Assembly (NCBI GenBank): GCA_002749535.1
Contig: MZZL01000386.1
Location: forward strand, 558,001 to 622,000
DNA length: 64,000 nucleotides
DNA from: Apophysomyces variabilis
Lineage: Eukaryota; Mucoromycota; Mucoromycetes; Mucorales; Mucoraceae
Reading direction: 5' to 3'
Each line of letters opens with the position of its first letter. Within the stretch, counting starts at the first letter, position 1. Under the pieces are notes generated by a model, which ran no database searches, had not been told where the DNA came from, and saw only the letters and a program-made list of their open reading frames with translations. Both the position numbers and the translations under genes were made by a program. Below are positions 48,312 through 59,479 of this stretch, piece after piece.

Positions 48312-48519
48312 ATATGACTGCCTACATATATATACATATGTATATCTTTCTGGTCTAGCCAAGCGCTCCTCATACCGCCTCTCTTGCGTAATTTTTAATT
48401 GCTGTAATTCCACAGGGAAAGAGCGAAAGACCAAACCACTTTTTACATAAACGTTTTCTATGCATTTGTACTGCTATATGACAAAGAAAAGAAAAAAAAA
48501 TCTTCTGGTAAAGCCTATA

Positions 48520-51228
48520 TTATGACTGAGAGGCGAATAAATCTTCATCTGCTTCCCCCCAGCCAGGACCGTCATCCTCTTCATCGATCCCAATAGAAGA
48601 GATAGGTGCTTTAGGTAACGAAGTTGCTACTGCTGGTATTTTTTCCTTCTTTGCACCTGTATCGTCCTCAAATAGATTTTCATCTGCATCTCCCCATCCC
48701 CACCCATCGTCGTCCTCCGCGGATATGTCCATTTCCAGACTAGATAACTGTGGGATCACGCGAGTCACTTGTGGTTGCTCATCAGCAGACTGCTTTTCTT
48801 CGCTCACGAACAAGTCCTCGTCAGCATCACTCCAGCCTTTTGCTTCATCGTCCATTGTAATCTCCTGCTCTCGTAGGGAAAAGGCGGATGTTTTTTGAGG
48901 CGTTGGACCGAGCTCCCTATTCTCGGCTTCCATGCGCTTATTTAACGTCCTATACTGATCTACTGTTGTCCCGGTCTTGATTTCTTGGATACTGGTTTCT
49001 CTGAATTCAGTATCCTTAAACAAGGCGCAAATAAGACCGACAAGCTCATTCTTATCAAGAGCATAAAGATCTCCTCGATGAAATGCTGCCATGATATCTC
49101 GCAAGCCCATATCCAATATATCCTTCACTAACCAAAATTTCTGCCAGTTCGGCACAAGCTCGGATACAAATGACTCGTTCGCATCTCTTCCGGGAAGATC
49201 AAAGACTCCGACAAGTTGTGCAAAGCTATTCAACGTCGTTGCGATCATGTGCGACTCCTCAGCACCGATATCGGCAAGGTCCTCTATATCTTTAATGATT
49301 CGTGCAAGTGCACTATCGACGACACGGCCCAGTAAATCCAAAAACAATGTCTCGTCCATTACAGCGCGAATGGCGGACCCAAAGACGCGTATCTCTTCTA
49401 TAACACGCTCCACAATCTGATCATAAAATTGACCATGCGATCTATCGTCATTTATCCCAATAAAACCATTTGCCTTATCTAGGATGGATTGGATGATCTG
49501 GATGCGCTGTGCCATGACGAAATTGTACCAAGCATCTCCAAGTTCCCGTAGCCGTTGTGCTGCCTCCTGAAGACCGAAATGAAGTTCCTCAAATTTCTGG
49601 GAAGTTTTCGCCGAGAGTATGTTGCTCACTATTTGGCTTGCTAGCCAATAACAATCATTGCGGAAAACAAGAGCGCTTGCCGGATAAGTGAAGAATCGTT
49701 GCCTGTGAAAGCTTGACATCATAGCACGGTACAAATCCAATAAGTCTTTAACCACATTAATCAGTTTCGCGGCAGAAATGGGATGCGTCCCAGCAAGGTG
49801 AAATGCTTCGTCTATGGTACTTGCTAAAATAACCGTGAGTAAGCGAGGTGTTTGCGTGATCTGATAATGTTGTGTCATGGACTGTTGGTTATGATCGACC
49901 TGTTCCACAGCGTTTTCGGTGTCATAAACTTTTCGAAGCATAATTTTTCGCGCTTCGAGCAAAATCTTCTCTTGTCTCTTCTTTGCATAATGAACGTCAA
50001 TCTTCTTCGTGTAAACACTTAGTAAGCTTTCTGGTTCAGACGACAGCATTGCATAAGTATGGATGCATTTGTGTTCAAACTCCTCTGCCACCTGAGCGAC
50101 ACGGTCGAAATGCACGAGATCTGTACTAGAAGCTGGAACAGAGGGAGCAATCCAATTTTGTATGAGTAACTGAGAAGTTTCAGGCAGCAAGAGGTTTCCA
50201 AAAAGGTAAGTCATGTGTGTGTCCCTGCTTCGACTGCCAAATATATATTTGAAGAAAAAGCAGAAAACTTCATCCACTTGTTGTATCTTCTTAATTGCTT
50301 GTGTCTGTTTGCTCTCGTCCGGATCAGAGGTATCCACTAAAAGTTGGAGCAGTCCGCCTTTTCCATTGTCCTCTTCAAAGTCGCTTAATATTATCCTAAA
50401 ATGGGATTCAGGCCCGAGTAAAGACTGCATAACCTGCTTGAAGATCAAACGTTTAAGTCTTCCCATTTGTGTCGGCAATAGATTCAGCCTGGCAAAACAT
50501 TCTAGAACTTCGACTATCGATGTGTTTTGTAAACATGCTGCTTTTGGTTTGAACGTAGAGAAAACTCGCATCGATATGACGGACGATTGGTCGTAGTTAT
50601 AATTGATTGCTGCGTCGAGACACTCTTCTAGTACTTGCGCCAATTGATTTTGCAGCTGCTCTGCCTTTGACTGAAGATAACAAAATGCTGCAACATTTTG
50701 CCATCGACATACTCCGTTTTCATCCTTTGAAAGTTTGGTCAGCGAGTCGTTCAATCCAAGAACAGATGCAGTAGCTTCCTGCAAGGATTTCGAGTTTAAT
50801 TGCTGCTCCGCTTGCGCAGTATCTTCACCTAGCTTTTTCAGCGTTTGTAAGGCATTTACAGCTTGTTGATTTTCAGTCGCTTCATCAAGCGCAGTGTTGT
50901 ACTCTAGTAAAACTTCAGCAACTGTCGATTGCTTGTTCCTGCAGCCTGCGGAATCTCCAGTATTGAAATGTGATGCTTGTTCAATAAGAACAAGCACGTC
51001 TTTATGTAGTGACTTGATGCCCTGGTATGAAGACGAAAATTCTTCAAAATTGTTATATATATCTTCGAACAGCTGTTTGTGAAGTACGCGACTAGTGGTG
51101 GTCAGGCCATCGAGAATCGAAACAAGTTTCTCGGCACTAACGTTATTACTTTTTAAAATGTTGTCACTACTCTTCTCATCGAGAATGCTGGATATAAACG
51201 CTTCTCTCACTACATCTGTTGGTGGCAT
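48520..51228 (-). CDS. ZW10/Dsl1-type ER vesicle-tethering protein
   Basis: ZW10 (Dsl1 in yeast) is the central subunit of the NRZ/Dsl1 tether on the ER that captures COPI vesicles. The intronless frame from ATG 51228 (MPPTDVVREAFISSILDEK) gives 902 residues. The open frame continues to a GTG at 51318, so the first ATG is preferred. The N-terminal helical region (SILDGLTTTSRVLHKQLFED) and central helices are followed by a ZW10-like C-terminal domain: LGRVVDSALARIIKDIEDLA, GAEESHMIATTLNSFAQLVG. The C-terminal 130 residues are acidic and carry three tryptophan repeats: AKGWSDADEDLF, DDGWGWGDADENLF and GPGWGEADEDLF. Yeast Dsl1 has an acidic Trp-containing lasso that binds COPI, so these may be COPI-binding motifs. 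Which of ZW10 or another tether it is rests on the helical pattern; the call is fairly secure. Confidence 0.8.
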   Translation of the reverse strand: MPPTDVVREAFISSILDEKSSDNILKSNNVSAEKLVSILDGLTTTSRVLHKQLFEDIYNNFEEFSSSYQGIKSLHKDVLVLIEQASHFNTGDSAGCRNKQSTVAEVLLEYNTALDEATENQQAVNALQTLKKLGEDTAQAEQQLNSKSLQEATASVLGLNDSLTKLSKDENGVCRWQNVAAFCYLQSKAEQLQNQLAQVLEECLDAAINYNYDQSSVISMRVFSTFKPKAACLQNTSIVEVLECFARLNLLPTQMGRLKRLIFKQVMQSLLGPESHFRIILSDFEEDNGKGGLLQLLVDTSDPDESKQTQAIKKIQQVDEVFCFFFKYIFGSRSRDTHMTYLFGNLLLPETSQLLIQNWIAPSVPASSTDLVHFDRVAQVAEEFEHKCIHTYAMLSSEPESLLSVYTKKIDVHYAKKRQEKILLEARKIMLRKVYDTENAVEQVDHNQQSMTQHYQITQTPRLLTVILASTIDEAFHLAGTHPISAAKLINVVKDLLDLYRAMMSSFHRQRFFTYPASALVFRNDCYWLASQIVSNILSAKTSQKFEELHFGLQEAAQRLRELGDAWYNFVMAQRIQIIQSILDKANGFIGINDDRSHGQFYDQIVERVIEEIRVFGSAIRAVMDETLFLDLLGRVVDSALARIIKDIEDLADIGAEESHMIATTLNSFAQLVGVFDLPGRDANESFVSELVPNWQKFWLVKDILDMGLRDIMAAFHRGDLYALDKNELVGLICALFKDTEFRETSIQEIKTGTTVDQYRTLNKRMEAENRELGPTPQKTSAFSLREQEITMDDEAKGWSDADEDLFVSEEKQSADEQPQVTRVIPQLSSLEMDISAEDDDGWGWGDADENLFEDDTGAKKEKIPAVATSLPKAPISSIGIDEEDDGPGWGEADEDLFASQS

Positions 51229-51394
51229 TATTTGAGCAAACAAAAATGGTCCTCTTCCAATAGGCTTGAGCCAACCAGAGTCTTTGCATTCATCAGATGC
51301 GAGCGATCTTGGGTGCACGTGACATTGTGACTATCAATCATTTGGCTTAAGTTAGCAGATGGCCTCTTTTTGCGCCGACCTTTGCCTTATACAC
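51229..51394. promoter_or_regulatory. Compact divergent promoter of ZW10/Dsl1 and PRP17
   Basis: Only 166 bp separate the ATG of the minus-strand tether gene (51228) and the plus-strand splicing factor (51395). Both start regions and promoters must share this interval. I see no clear TATA box. Confidence 0.6.
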
Positions 51395-53439
51395 CATGGA
51401 TTTTGTGAACAATTACGGTTCTAGTGATGAGGAGGAAAACATCGTCCATGACAATAATGCCACAAAACCGACTTCCAAATCTATGGTGATTAATGCCGCA
51501 CCGGACACAGGATTTGACGTGAGCAGACCATAAAACGATCATCGCTGCCCGGATAACTGATGATGATCAAATAGGATGTCGCGTCGTCAGGCTTATACAT
51601 GGCTTCAACAGCAACTGAATTAACTGTCAATGTTCCGTACGATGACATGACTCGACCCTCCTACGGCCCTCAGAATCCCTTTTCGACACAAAAGTTGGCA
51701 ACACAGAATATCATAACTGGTCATGTGGAAACTCAAGCGATATCTGAGATGGACTTTCGAACACAACATCGAACATTTGAAACGTACGGATATGCACGCG
51801 ATCCTTCGCTTGGTGGCACTAATCTCGCAGGACAAGCGGGAGAGGGTATGATGGGAACAGGTTATGTCGGCAATTTGGCTAGGGCTGCAGACCTCGGAGG
51901 AGCTTCTATCCATGATCGGTTACCGCAACATTTACGACCAAATAAGGATGTCCGTAAAAGGCGAGAGAAAAAAGGCGATTCTGGTGTGCTAGAAGGTGAA
52001 AACGCCTACAAAGGACCTTGGGCAGGGTACGAATTTGATCGTAAAGAACCTGAGACGGCAGCGGTTGAAGTGCCAGAAGAAGAACAAGAAGAAGTCAAGG
52101 CTGTTCCAGCTGTTCCAGCAAAGGCAGCAGCAGCAGCAACTCCTCCCAAAAAAAAGCATGCCCGAGAGGAACCAGGCAACGAGACGACCATTTTCCATGG
52201 AGAGTCAGAGACAGATTATCTTGGACGTACATATATGGCTGTGCCCCAAGACTTGGATATCAATTTGCTTGGTGAACCTGGAACACAGAATTGTTTTATC
52301 CCAAAGCGTTGTATTCATACTTGGGATGCTCATCCTCAAGGTGTGTCTGCAGTCCGTCTACTACCCAAGTCTGGCCATTTGGTGTTGAGTGCTGGTATGG
52401 ATAACAAGCTTAAGGTAAAGTAAAATCAATTGAGAGGACGTCGGACCGTTGACGATGGAGAGTTTAGATCTTCGATTTCTATCACAACCGTAGTTTACTT
52501 CGTACAATTATGGGGCATACCAAAGCCATTAGAGATATTGCCTTTAACAACGATGGTCGAAGATTTTTAAGTGCGAGTTATGATCGCTATATAAAACTCT
52601 GGGATACCGAGACAGGTAAGTTAGAGAAATTTCAATCATGCAGCGCTAAACTATAGATGGATTTTAGGTCAATGTGTCCGTTCATTTTCCACCGGCAAAA
52701 TCCCATACTGTGTTACCTTTAATCCGGCAGGCAACAAACAGCATATATTTTTGGCAGGTTGTTCCGACAAAAAGATTGTGCAATTTGATACCAGAAGCGG
52801 TGACATTACGCAAGAATATGATCAGCATCTTGGTCCAGTTAATAGCATCACATTTGTTGACGATAACCGTCGTTTCATTACCACATCTGACGATAAGACT
52901 ATGCGTGCGTGGGAATTTGATATTCCTGTGGTCATCAAATACATTGCCGAACCCGATATGCACTCTATGCCGGCTGTGACATTGCATCCAAGCAGTAAGT
53001 GGCGGACACTTTTCTTTGGCTATTTTTTTGTTTGCTAAAAGAAAGATTTGCTTCGTTTTAGCAAAATGGCTAGCTTGTCAATCATTGGACAATCAAATCT
53101 TGATTTACGGAGCTCGTGATCGATTCAGAATGAACAGGAAGAAGCGATTTGCTGGTCATTTGGTTGCCGGTTACGCTTGCAAACCAGGCTTTTCGCCCGA
53201 TGGAAGATTCCTTAGTAGCGGTGATTCGAATGGAAACGTGTGGACATGGGACTGGAAATCATGCAAGATACTCAAGAAATTCAAGGCACACGAAAAGGTG
53301 GTCATGAATACGGAATGGCATCCACACGAGACGTCGAAGATGGTGACTTGTAGCTGGGATGGTAAGTAGCTCTAAACTATAATTCATGATCGGACAAATA
53401 CTTATCAATTCTACAGGTAAAGTGAAACTTTGGGATTAA
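51395..53439 (+). CDS. PRP17: Pre-mRNA splicing factor PRP17/CDC40 (WD40)
   Basis: PRP17 joins the spliceosome for the second step, where it supports 3' splice-site use. Exon 1 (51395-51518, [14 protein letters not shown]) splices to exon 2 from 51575, which carries the conserved N-terminal region [20 protein letters not shown], then [12 protein letters not shown], and an Ala-rich low-complexity segment. [20 protein letters not shown] leads into the seven-bladed WD40: [93 protein letters not shown] and [20 protein letters not shown]. It ends CSWDGKVKLWD at 53437-53439. Further introns lie near 52417, 52617, 52992 and 53360. Length and architecture match the family. Confidence 0.97.
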
Positions 53440-54450
53440 AAGCAAATAAAAAGTAAATAAACTCACGGATTCGACTGAAGTCGCGCTGGTCATACTCAGA
53501 ATAGATTAATATGCATAGAAAACTAGTCAGCATATCCTTACGTTATCTTTTGCTTTAAGAAATGCTGAAAGCCATATGGAATTTGAAGAATCTCTGTAGT
53601 CGAACATCGACAGGATCAGTTGAAAAGCAACTAGCGCACGTTCGTTAGAAACGTGCATATAATGTATTTCGGAAACAGGATAGCGCTTGTGGTATGGAAT
53701 AGACGTTGATCTTTCCCCGGAAGTAAACGAAATCATATATTTGGAAATGAAATGATCATATGAGCCATGTTTATTCGAAACTGCTTTGTGGAACGTTCTG
53801 TTATTTTGCCATCGGATCGGTTGAATGATCGGACTTGTTTCCAAGCCATTAACATGCCATTTCTTACTCTAGGATACGGAAAGGCAGGCATTTTGGAATC
53901 AATATCTTGTCTTACCGCTATCTTCGTTCCTTCGCATTTTTAAACAGCAAAAAACACATTCAAGCAAACGTTTTCTGACTTTGGTTATTGTCACCTCCCA
54001 ATAAACTTTGATCCTTGTGTAACTATGCGTTATGATCCAATTACTGGATCCAAAGCCAGGTAAAGGCTGCCATAGTTGGGATCCAACTTGGCGGAAAAGG
54101 CGGGAGCATTATGTGAGAGTCGTAGGACTTGAAATTTTGACCTTGCTTTTCCGTAGGACAGCCATGGGTCTATCGATAATGTGATCCAAGCGCATCATTT
54201 GTGATACATATGCACTTATACTATCGTAAGCGGCTCTGGCGTGATGGATCTACTGCATGATTGGAAGGAAAATTGTTCTACCTGCTACCTCTTTGCAATA
54301 CAAAGTAAAAAAGCTGAACTCGGCCATAAGCTCCCCGCCCCGTCACGAAACACACTTATTTAAGATGAGCACGAGAAACCAACCGCAAGTGACGAACAAA
54401 CCCTCTTTTCTGTTTTTCTCATCTCGTGTATCCTTCTTCTCTTTTCGGCC
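53440..54450. other. Intergenic region, weak open frames only
   Basis: A minus-strand frame at 53527-53844 (105 codons, opening with TTG, not ATG) looks somewhat coding, and a 50-codon plus frame starts at ATG 54028 (MIQLLDPKPGKGC). Neither has a known domain. I list them as possible remnants only. Confidence 0.35.
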
Positions 54451-54846
54451 ATGTCCACTACTACTATTAAAAGCAGAGCGCCAGTTTTTTACATTTCCCA
54501 TGGAGGTAAAGTAGCTTTTATGTGTCTATGGACAGCATTGTCTTTGGTTTCAGATAACTTATATATCGAAGGCCCTACTTTACTTGAAAACCAGGAAAAG
54601 GTGAGAGAGACAACAAGGTTCCCTTTTTTCGTCTTGAAAGGAAAGTCATCGAAACTCGAAAAATTTACTAAAACAAGTCTTCCACGTATCTGCTTTCATA
54701 CACAGCCTGGAGAATTTTATACCTGGTTTGGGCAATATTTGAAAACATTGAAGCCAGCTGCTCTGGTTATAATTAGTGCTCACTGGCAAGGAGAAGGAAA
54801 GGAAGGCGTCTTCGGTAAGGAAATTCGGAAACATCCTTTGCCACTT

Positions 54847-54894
<48 letters not shown>

Positions 54895-55901
54895 AACAAA
54901 AAACCCCATACGTTTTAATAGTGGACATTTCACAGAAACCCAGGTTGATCTATGACTTTTTCAATTTCCCTCAACGATTTTATGAAGAGACATGGGATCA
55001 GCGTGGGTCTCCCGAGTTAGCACACAAAGTGATTGACTTAATCAACAAGGTAAGGAAAAAGGGTATATGAAAGAGAACTGGGATCATGTTCTACGGTGTT
55101 GACTTGGAGGTATTGTTTTCTTTCTGTCTCTCTTTGTAAGGCTGGCTTGCAAGCAACGGGTGTGGAATATGGCAACGATCATGGCGTTTGGGTCCCTTTG
55201 AAACGAGCCATGGCATCTAATCCCGATATACCCATTGTGGAAGTATCCACATTTGCTCATGAAGATCTGAAGCTTCATACAAAATTAGGCGAGGCCCTGG
55301 CGCCTCTAAGGTAAAGAGCTAAATGCAAGGCAGAGAGAGAGAAAGAGGGAGGGAAGGGGTTGATGTTAAGACGTTTCGCTCAATTTGAGACTCAGAGACC
55401 AGGGGGTGGTAATTATTGGCAGTGGCAGCGCGGTCCATAATCTTCGTTACCTTCGTTCGCATGATCCGTCGATTCTACCTGACTATGTAGTGGACTTTGA
55501 TAAACTGCTGGAAAAATACGCGACTGAACTCAAGGTAAAGTCTATTTTAACAAGAAGTCCTTCTCAATAAGACATGTCATTCATTCCTATCCTGCCTTGC
55601 TTTTTCTTTTCTCAGGGTGACGAACGCAAGGCAAAAGCGAACACATTAGATGAACACCCTTATTACAGAGATTGTCATCCAACAGCAGAGGTAAATACCA
55701 AAATAAAAAGTGAAGGGAGACGACAAGTTAAATTCATGAATGCTGTGGTCTTAGCATCTTGTTCCTTTTCACATGGCAGCCGGAGCGGCAGGAGAAGATA
55801 CGGGCATTAAACTGGTGGAAGAATACGTTTCAACTTTAAGCTGGAGTTCATACGGATTTGGTCTAGCCGCAGATACGAAACTACCAAACTATGCATCATA
55901 A
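54451..55901 (+). CDS. Class III extradiol ring-cleavage dioxygenase (DODA family)
   Basis: The DODA/LigB family opens catechol-type rings with Fe(II); fungal members include DOPA dioxygenase-like enzymes, though many have unknown substrates. MSTTTIKSRAPVFYISHGG begins at 54451, the HGG being part of the metal site. Further exons carry YTWFGQYLKTLKPAALVIIS, AHWQGEG, GVEYGNDHGVWVPLKRAMAS, VVIIGSGSAVHNLRYL and VPFHMAAGAAGEDTG. AHW and GNDHGVW supply more His ligands and the HLVPFHMAAGA motif the usual catalytic end. The last exon ends LPNYAS before TAA at 55899. At least seven exons, not all borders exact; one intron contains a (CT)n run. Confidence 0.9.
54851..54893 (+). repeat. (TC)n microsatellite in an intron
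   Basis: About 21 uninterrupted TC units within an intron of the extradiol dioxygenase gene, forming a polypyrimidine stretch. Confidence 0.95.
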
Positions 55902-56588
55902 CATGTCTCCTCTTGTTACTTACATCGATGCTGCTATTGGGTGAGAATCGTATGATAGCATTTTCACAGATAAACTTTGGGAGTCCCCGCGTTGACTCGG
56001 GGGAATGAATGGACTGGGCTAAGGCAGTCATGGATTTAGACTTGGTCAATACCCGGTTTAGTAAGCAATCATCATTCATGGTCGGACATCTTTGTCGTAC
56101 TTGGTAGCCACTGATTGGCTATAGATTCACTATCTTCATCTTTTTTTTGTTATCTTGGGTTACGTTCCCATAGTTTCCCAATGTTATCTTAGCATCTTTT
56201 ACCTTCAGCCGCAACATTAGATCGTTTTTAAGTTTCAGGTCCGACAATCAGTGTGTCTATCGAACGAATGGTGAAGGGACCTCAGGGTTTTTTTTCCCAT
56301 CTTCTTCCCAGAAAAATTGAATACCGTAATCCCGCCATGCCGCGGAACAGACACTGTCGTCCTAAAAGGTACATGGGTTCGGCATCGGGTTAGGAAAACA
56401 AAAACTATAGTTGCACATGGAATAAACATTTCAAATTTCGGTCATGAATAAGAAGATTGGTTTATGTATACATACAGTTGAGGCGATTTATCTAGTTATT
56501 GGGGTAAACAAAGGGAATTTAAAAAGAAAATCTCTTTTTCTTTTCCTTAACAATTTCTATAGTCTCATTCTTTCTTTTTTTTTTCCTT
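55902..56588. other. Convergent 3' region, no gene seen
   Basis: It lies between the 3' ends of the dioxygenase and GUT2. AT-rich, with T runs. The short minus frame at 55807-56079 has no domain. Confidence 0.45.
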
Positions 56589-58823
56589 CTACGAATTGGA
56601 CTTTACAGCCTTCTCAGCGAGACCCATAGTGATTAAGAAGGCTGCAGCTTTTTCATATTCTTCCTTCTGTCGAGCCTCGTCCCACTTCAGTTCTTCAGAC
56701 ATAATCTCAATAACTCTGGGAAGAGACTGCAGGGAGGCTTCGGCATTCAAAAACGCCAAGCGTGTACGACGGGCCAAAACATCAACAGCAGTGCATGCAT
56801 ACTCCTGGCGAACAGCGTAGCGAACTTCTGATTCAATATATGGATAGTTGGGTGAGATACGTTTGCCGTAAACTGGATAGCTCATGTTGGTGGCATCATC
56901 GATGGAACTGACAACCCAGGCACGGTCACCATAACTGTTGGCAAGATGCTGTGCGACCTCTGTGTCCATACCGAACTCTTGCACAAGACGAATGAACATC
57001 GTGCTGCTATATCCTTTGCTGCCGATCAGCATTACTCTCTCTGTCTGGCACTCGTTCTTTGGCTTAAGACCGAACACTTCAATGGCACGATCCACAGTTT
57101 CCTCCGCCATACATCGATAAGTAGTCCACTTGCCCCCTGCAATCGTGATCAGTTTGTTCTCGCTCACATTGATCATATGGTTGCGCACAAGCGATTCCGT
57201 GTTCTTCGCATGAGGATCGCGAACAAGAGGTCGAATACCAGACCAAGCTGCAAGCACATCACTGCGGCGAACCTTGACGTCTTAAAATATACATCATAAG
57301 CATCCTGTTCAATAACTATGATATAATCTCCTCTTTAGCTTACCAGGGCTCAAATAATGAGAAACCTCATCCAGAATCCACTTAATCTCGTCTTCTTTTG
57401 GAAGTGGGTTCTGAGTGACTTCCGTGGGTGAATCTTACGAACCCATGTTAACATACTATCGCAAAGAATTTGACAAACCAGAGCCTACCTGTAGTTCCAG
57501 CAATGGTGTTTCCTTGCCAAGGAAGGAAGAAAATAACGCGGCCATCACTTGTAGCGGGATCCAGAAGACCCATGTTTCGAGGGCTATAGTAATTAGGAAG
57601 GATGATGTGAACACCTGCTGATGGTGCAACAATTTCGGCGTTGTTTTGGTCGTCCATTTTGCGCAGACCATCGGTGAAAGGACCGGTGGCGTTAATGACA
57701 CCCTACGCCAACATTAATCTAAGCATCCCATAAAAAATTAAATTTGACTTACCTTTGCTTTAACAAACCATTCGTCTCCTGTCAAAGTATCTCTCACCTT
57801 TGCACCATTAACATTGCCATTCTCATCCTTAGTAAGATCGATGACTTCACAGTGGTTAGCCACAGTGGCACCATGATAAGCAGCGGTTAGAGCCAAGGCG
57901 ACGTTCATTCGAGCATCGTTGTGTTGACCTAACGATAGATGGACTGATTAGATTGTAGCATTACTAGAATGGATTTAAACCAACCGTCGTAGTACACCAA
58001 TGCACCAACAAGTTCATCTTTCTTCAGCATAGGGAAGGCTTCCAACGCTTTGGAACGCGTCAACAAATAGCTGCTTTCCAAGGCTTCGCGACCAGCAAAG
58101 AGGTCATACATCTTACAGCCCACCCAATAATAAGGGATTTGCCACCATCTGGATTGAAATAAAAATCCACGTCAGGGACCAGTGGAACGATAGCCTGTTA
58201 GGCTACTTACTTGTACACGGGAAGCATGATGGGTAGTTGACCGGAAAGATAAGGGGCGATATCCAGGAAAATCTTACGTTCATGTAGAGCCTCCACAACC
58301 AATTTATACTGTTCGTAGTCCAGTTCCATAATTGCTTTCTGCAGATAGCGTACACCACCGTGAACGAGTTTTGTAGAACGAGAAGATGTTCCTATTAGGG
58401 AAAATAGAATGAACAATTGGGACGGTGTCTACAACGGAAAGTATGTATTGCTGGGATTGTACCAGAAGCGAAATCGTCTCTTTCAACCAAGGCGACTTTG
58501 AGACCACGCGTAGCAGCGTCGACTGCTGTTCCAGCACCTGTGGCACCACCACCAACAATCAAAAGGTCATATTCTTGGTTGTATTGTTTTCCGTCTTTAT
58601 CAATTCCTTTCATTGTATTGAGCATCTCTTGACGCGAAGGGGCTTGCCAAGCTGCTTTTTGGGGTTGTATGTCCTGTTTTGCTTCAGCGAATGCGACATT
58701 GCGAGAGATGAGGGATTGTTTCCAAGACTTGTCCTCATTCAGACGATAAGTATAGTAAGCCGAGCCAAGACCGGCTGTGGTAAGGGCTAATATCTTCTTA
58801 GAACGAGAAAGAGGTCTCCACAT
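56589..58823 (-). CDS. GUT2: FAD-dependent glycerol-3-phosphate dehydrogenase, mitochondrial
   Basis: GUT2 oxidises glycerol-3-phosphate to dihydroxyacetone phosphate on the outer face of the mitochondrial inner membrane and feeds electrons to ubiquinone. The start MWRPLSRSKKILALTTAGLG at 58823 is a basic presequence with a hydrophobic anchor. The FAD motif YDLLIVGGGATGAGTAVDAA follows near residue 84, then VALVERDDFASGTSSRST, LVHGGVRYLQ and ERKIFLDIAPYLSGQLP. The C-terminal half has GRVIFFLPWQGNTIAGTTD, SPTEVTQNPLPKEDEIKW and KLITIAGGKWTTYRCMAEE. It ends at EKAVKSNS without the EF-hand tail of animal GPD2. About six introns, several exact (for example at 57425-57490, joining GTT to DSPTEV). 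The gene is typical for glycerol use. Confidence 0.97.
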
Positions 58824-59479
58824 GAGGTATTGATGAAGAAGCAGAGATAAGGGGAAGGAAGGTTGAAAAAGGCAGAAAACAAGAAAAAAAGCTTGATAAT
58901 GAAAATCAACCCGGGGGGCTGAGATTTTTTTAGTATCGGGAAAAAAATCTCCTCTTGAATCAGCTTAAATAACATTGGTTCTGTCATGCTAAACCCGCCT
59001 TTTCCCGTCCAGGTGTCGATCCAATACCTCTTTCCCCTTTTCTGTGCCGATCTGTGCTCTGTGTTCGGTTCTGCCCGAATAACGGCCTTTTTACCGTTCA
59101 CATCATTCCATATTTTCCCCTTCTTTGTATCACTAGTATATTAATCCTTACCCGTGTTCTTCAAACCAGTATTTTTCCTATCATTGGCACCACATCTTTT
59201 TTGTTGGCAGATGGCGGCTTGTTTTCTAGCCCTGGAATAGATAATGATAGCTTTATGCTGCTTATTGAACATATCTCCACGCTACTGTAGATAAATTCTG
59301 CGTCCATGCAAAGACCAATTTTGTGCTAAAAGAATATAAATATGCATCGTTAGCGAATGAGTCATGCGGAACGCATATTTTCCTTACATTCAATTTGACC
59401 CTCCAGTGGACACAAAATTCATTCGAGCAGGGTAAAATACATTCATAAACATTAAATGCAAAGGCTACTTTGATCATCT
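58824..59479. other. Upstream region of GUT2
   Basis: No gene is supported. It contains the GUT2 promoter. A minus frame through 58787-59101 lies upstream of the GUT2 start and is T-rich; it looks like leader rather than protein. Confidence 0.45.

Noticed and set aside
51229..51318. 30-residue N-terminal extension of the ZW10/Dsl1 protein
   Set aside because: The extension opens with GTG, while an ATG at 51228 begins a typical N-terminus.
53527..53844. 105-codon minus-strand frame
   Set aside because: It opens with TTG, has no family or splice partner; kept only as a possible remnant.
54841..54918. Ser/Leu repeat protein from the (CT)n tract
   Set aside because: The SLSLSLS translation is just the intronic microsatellite of the dioxygenase gene.
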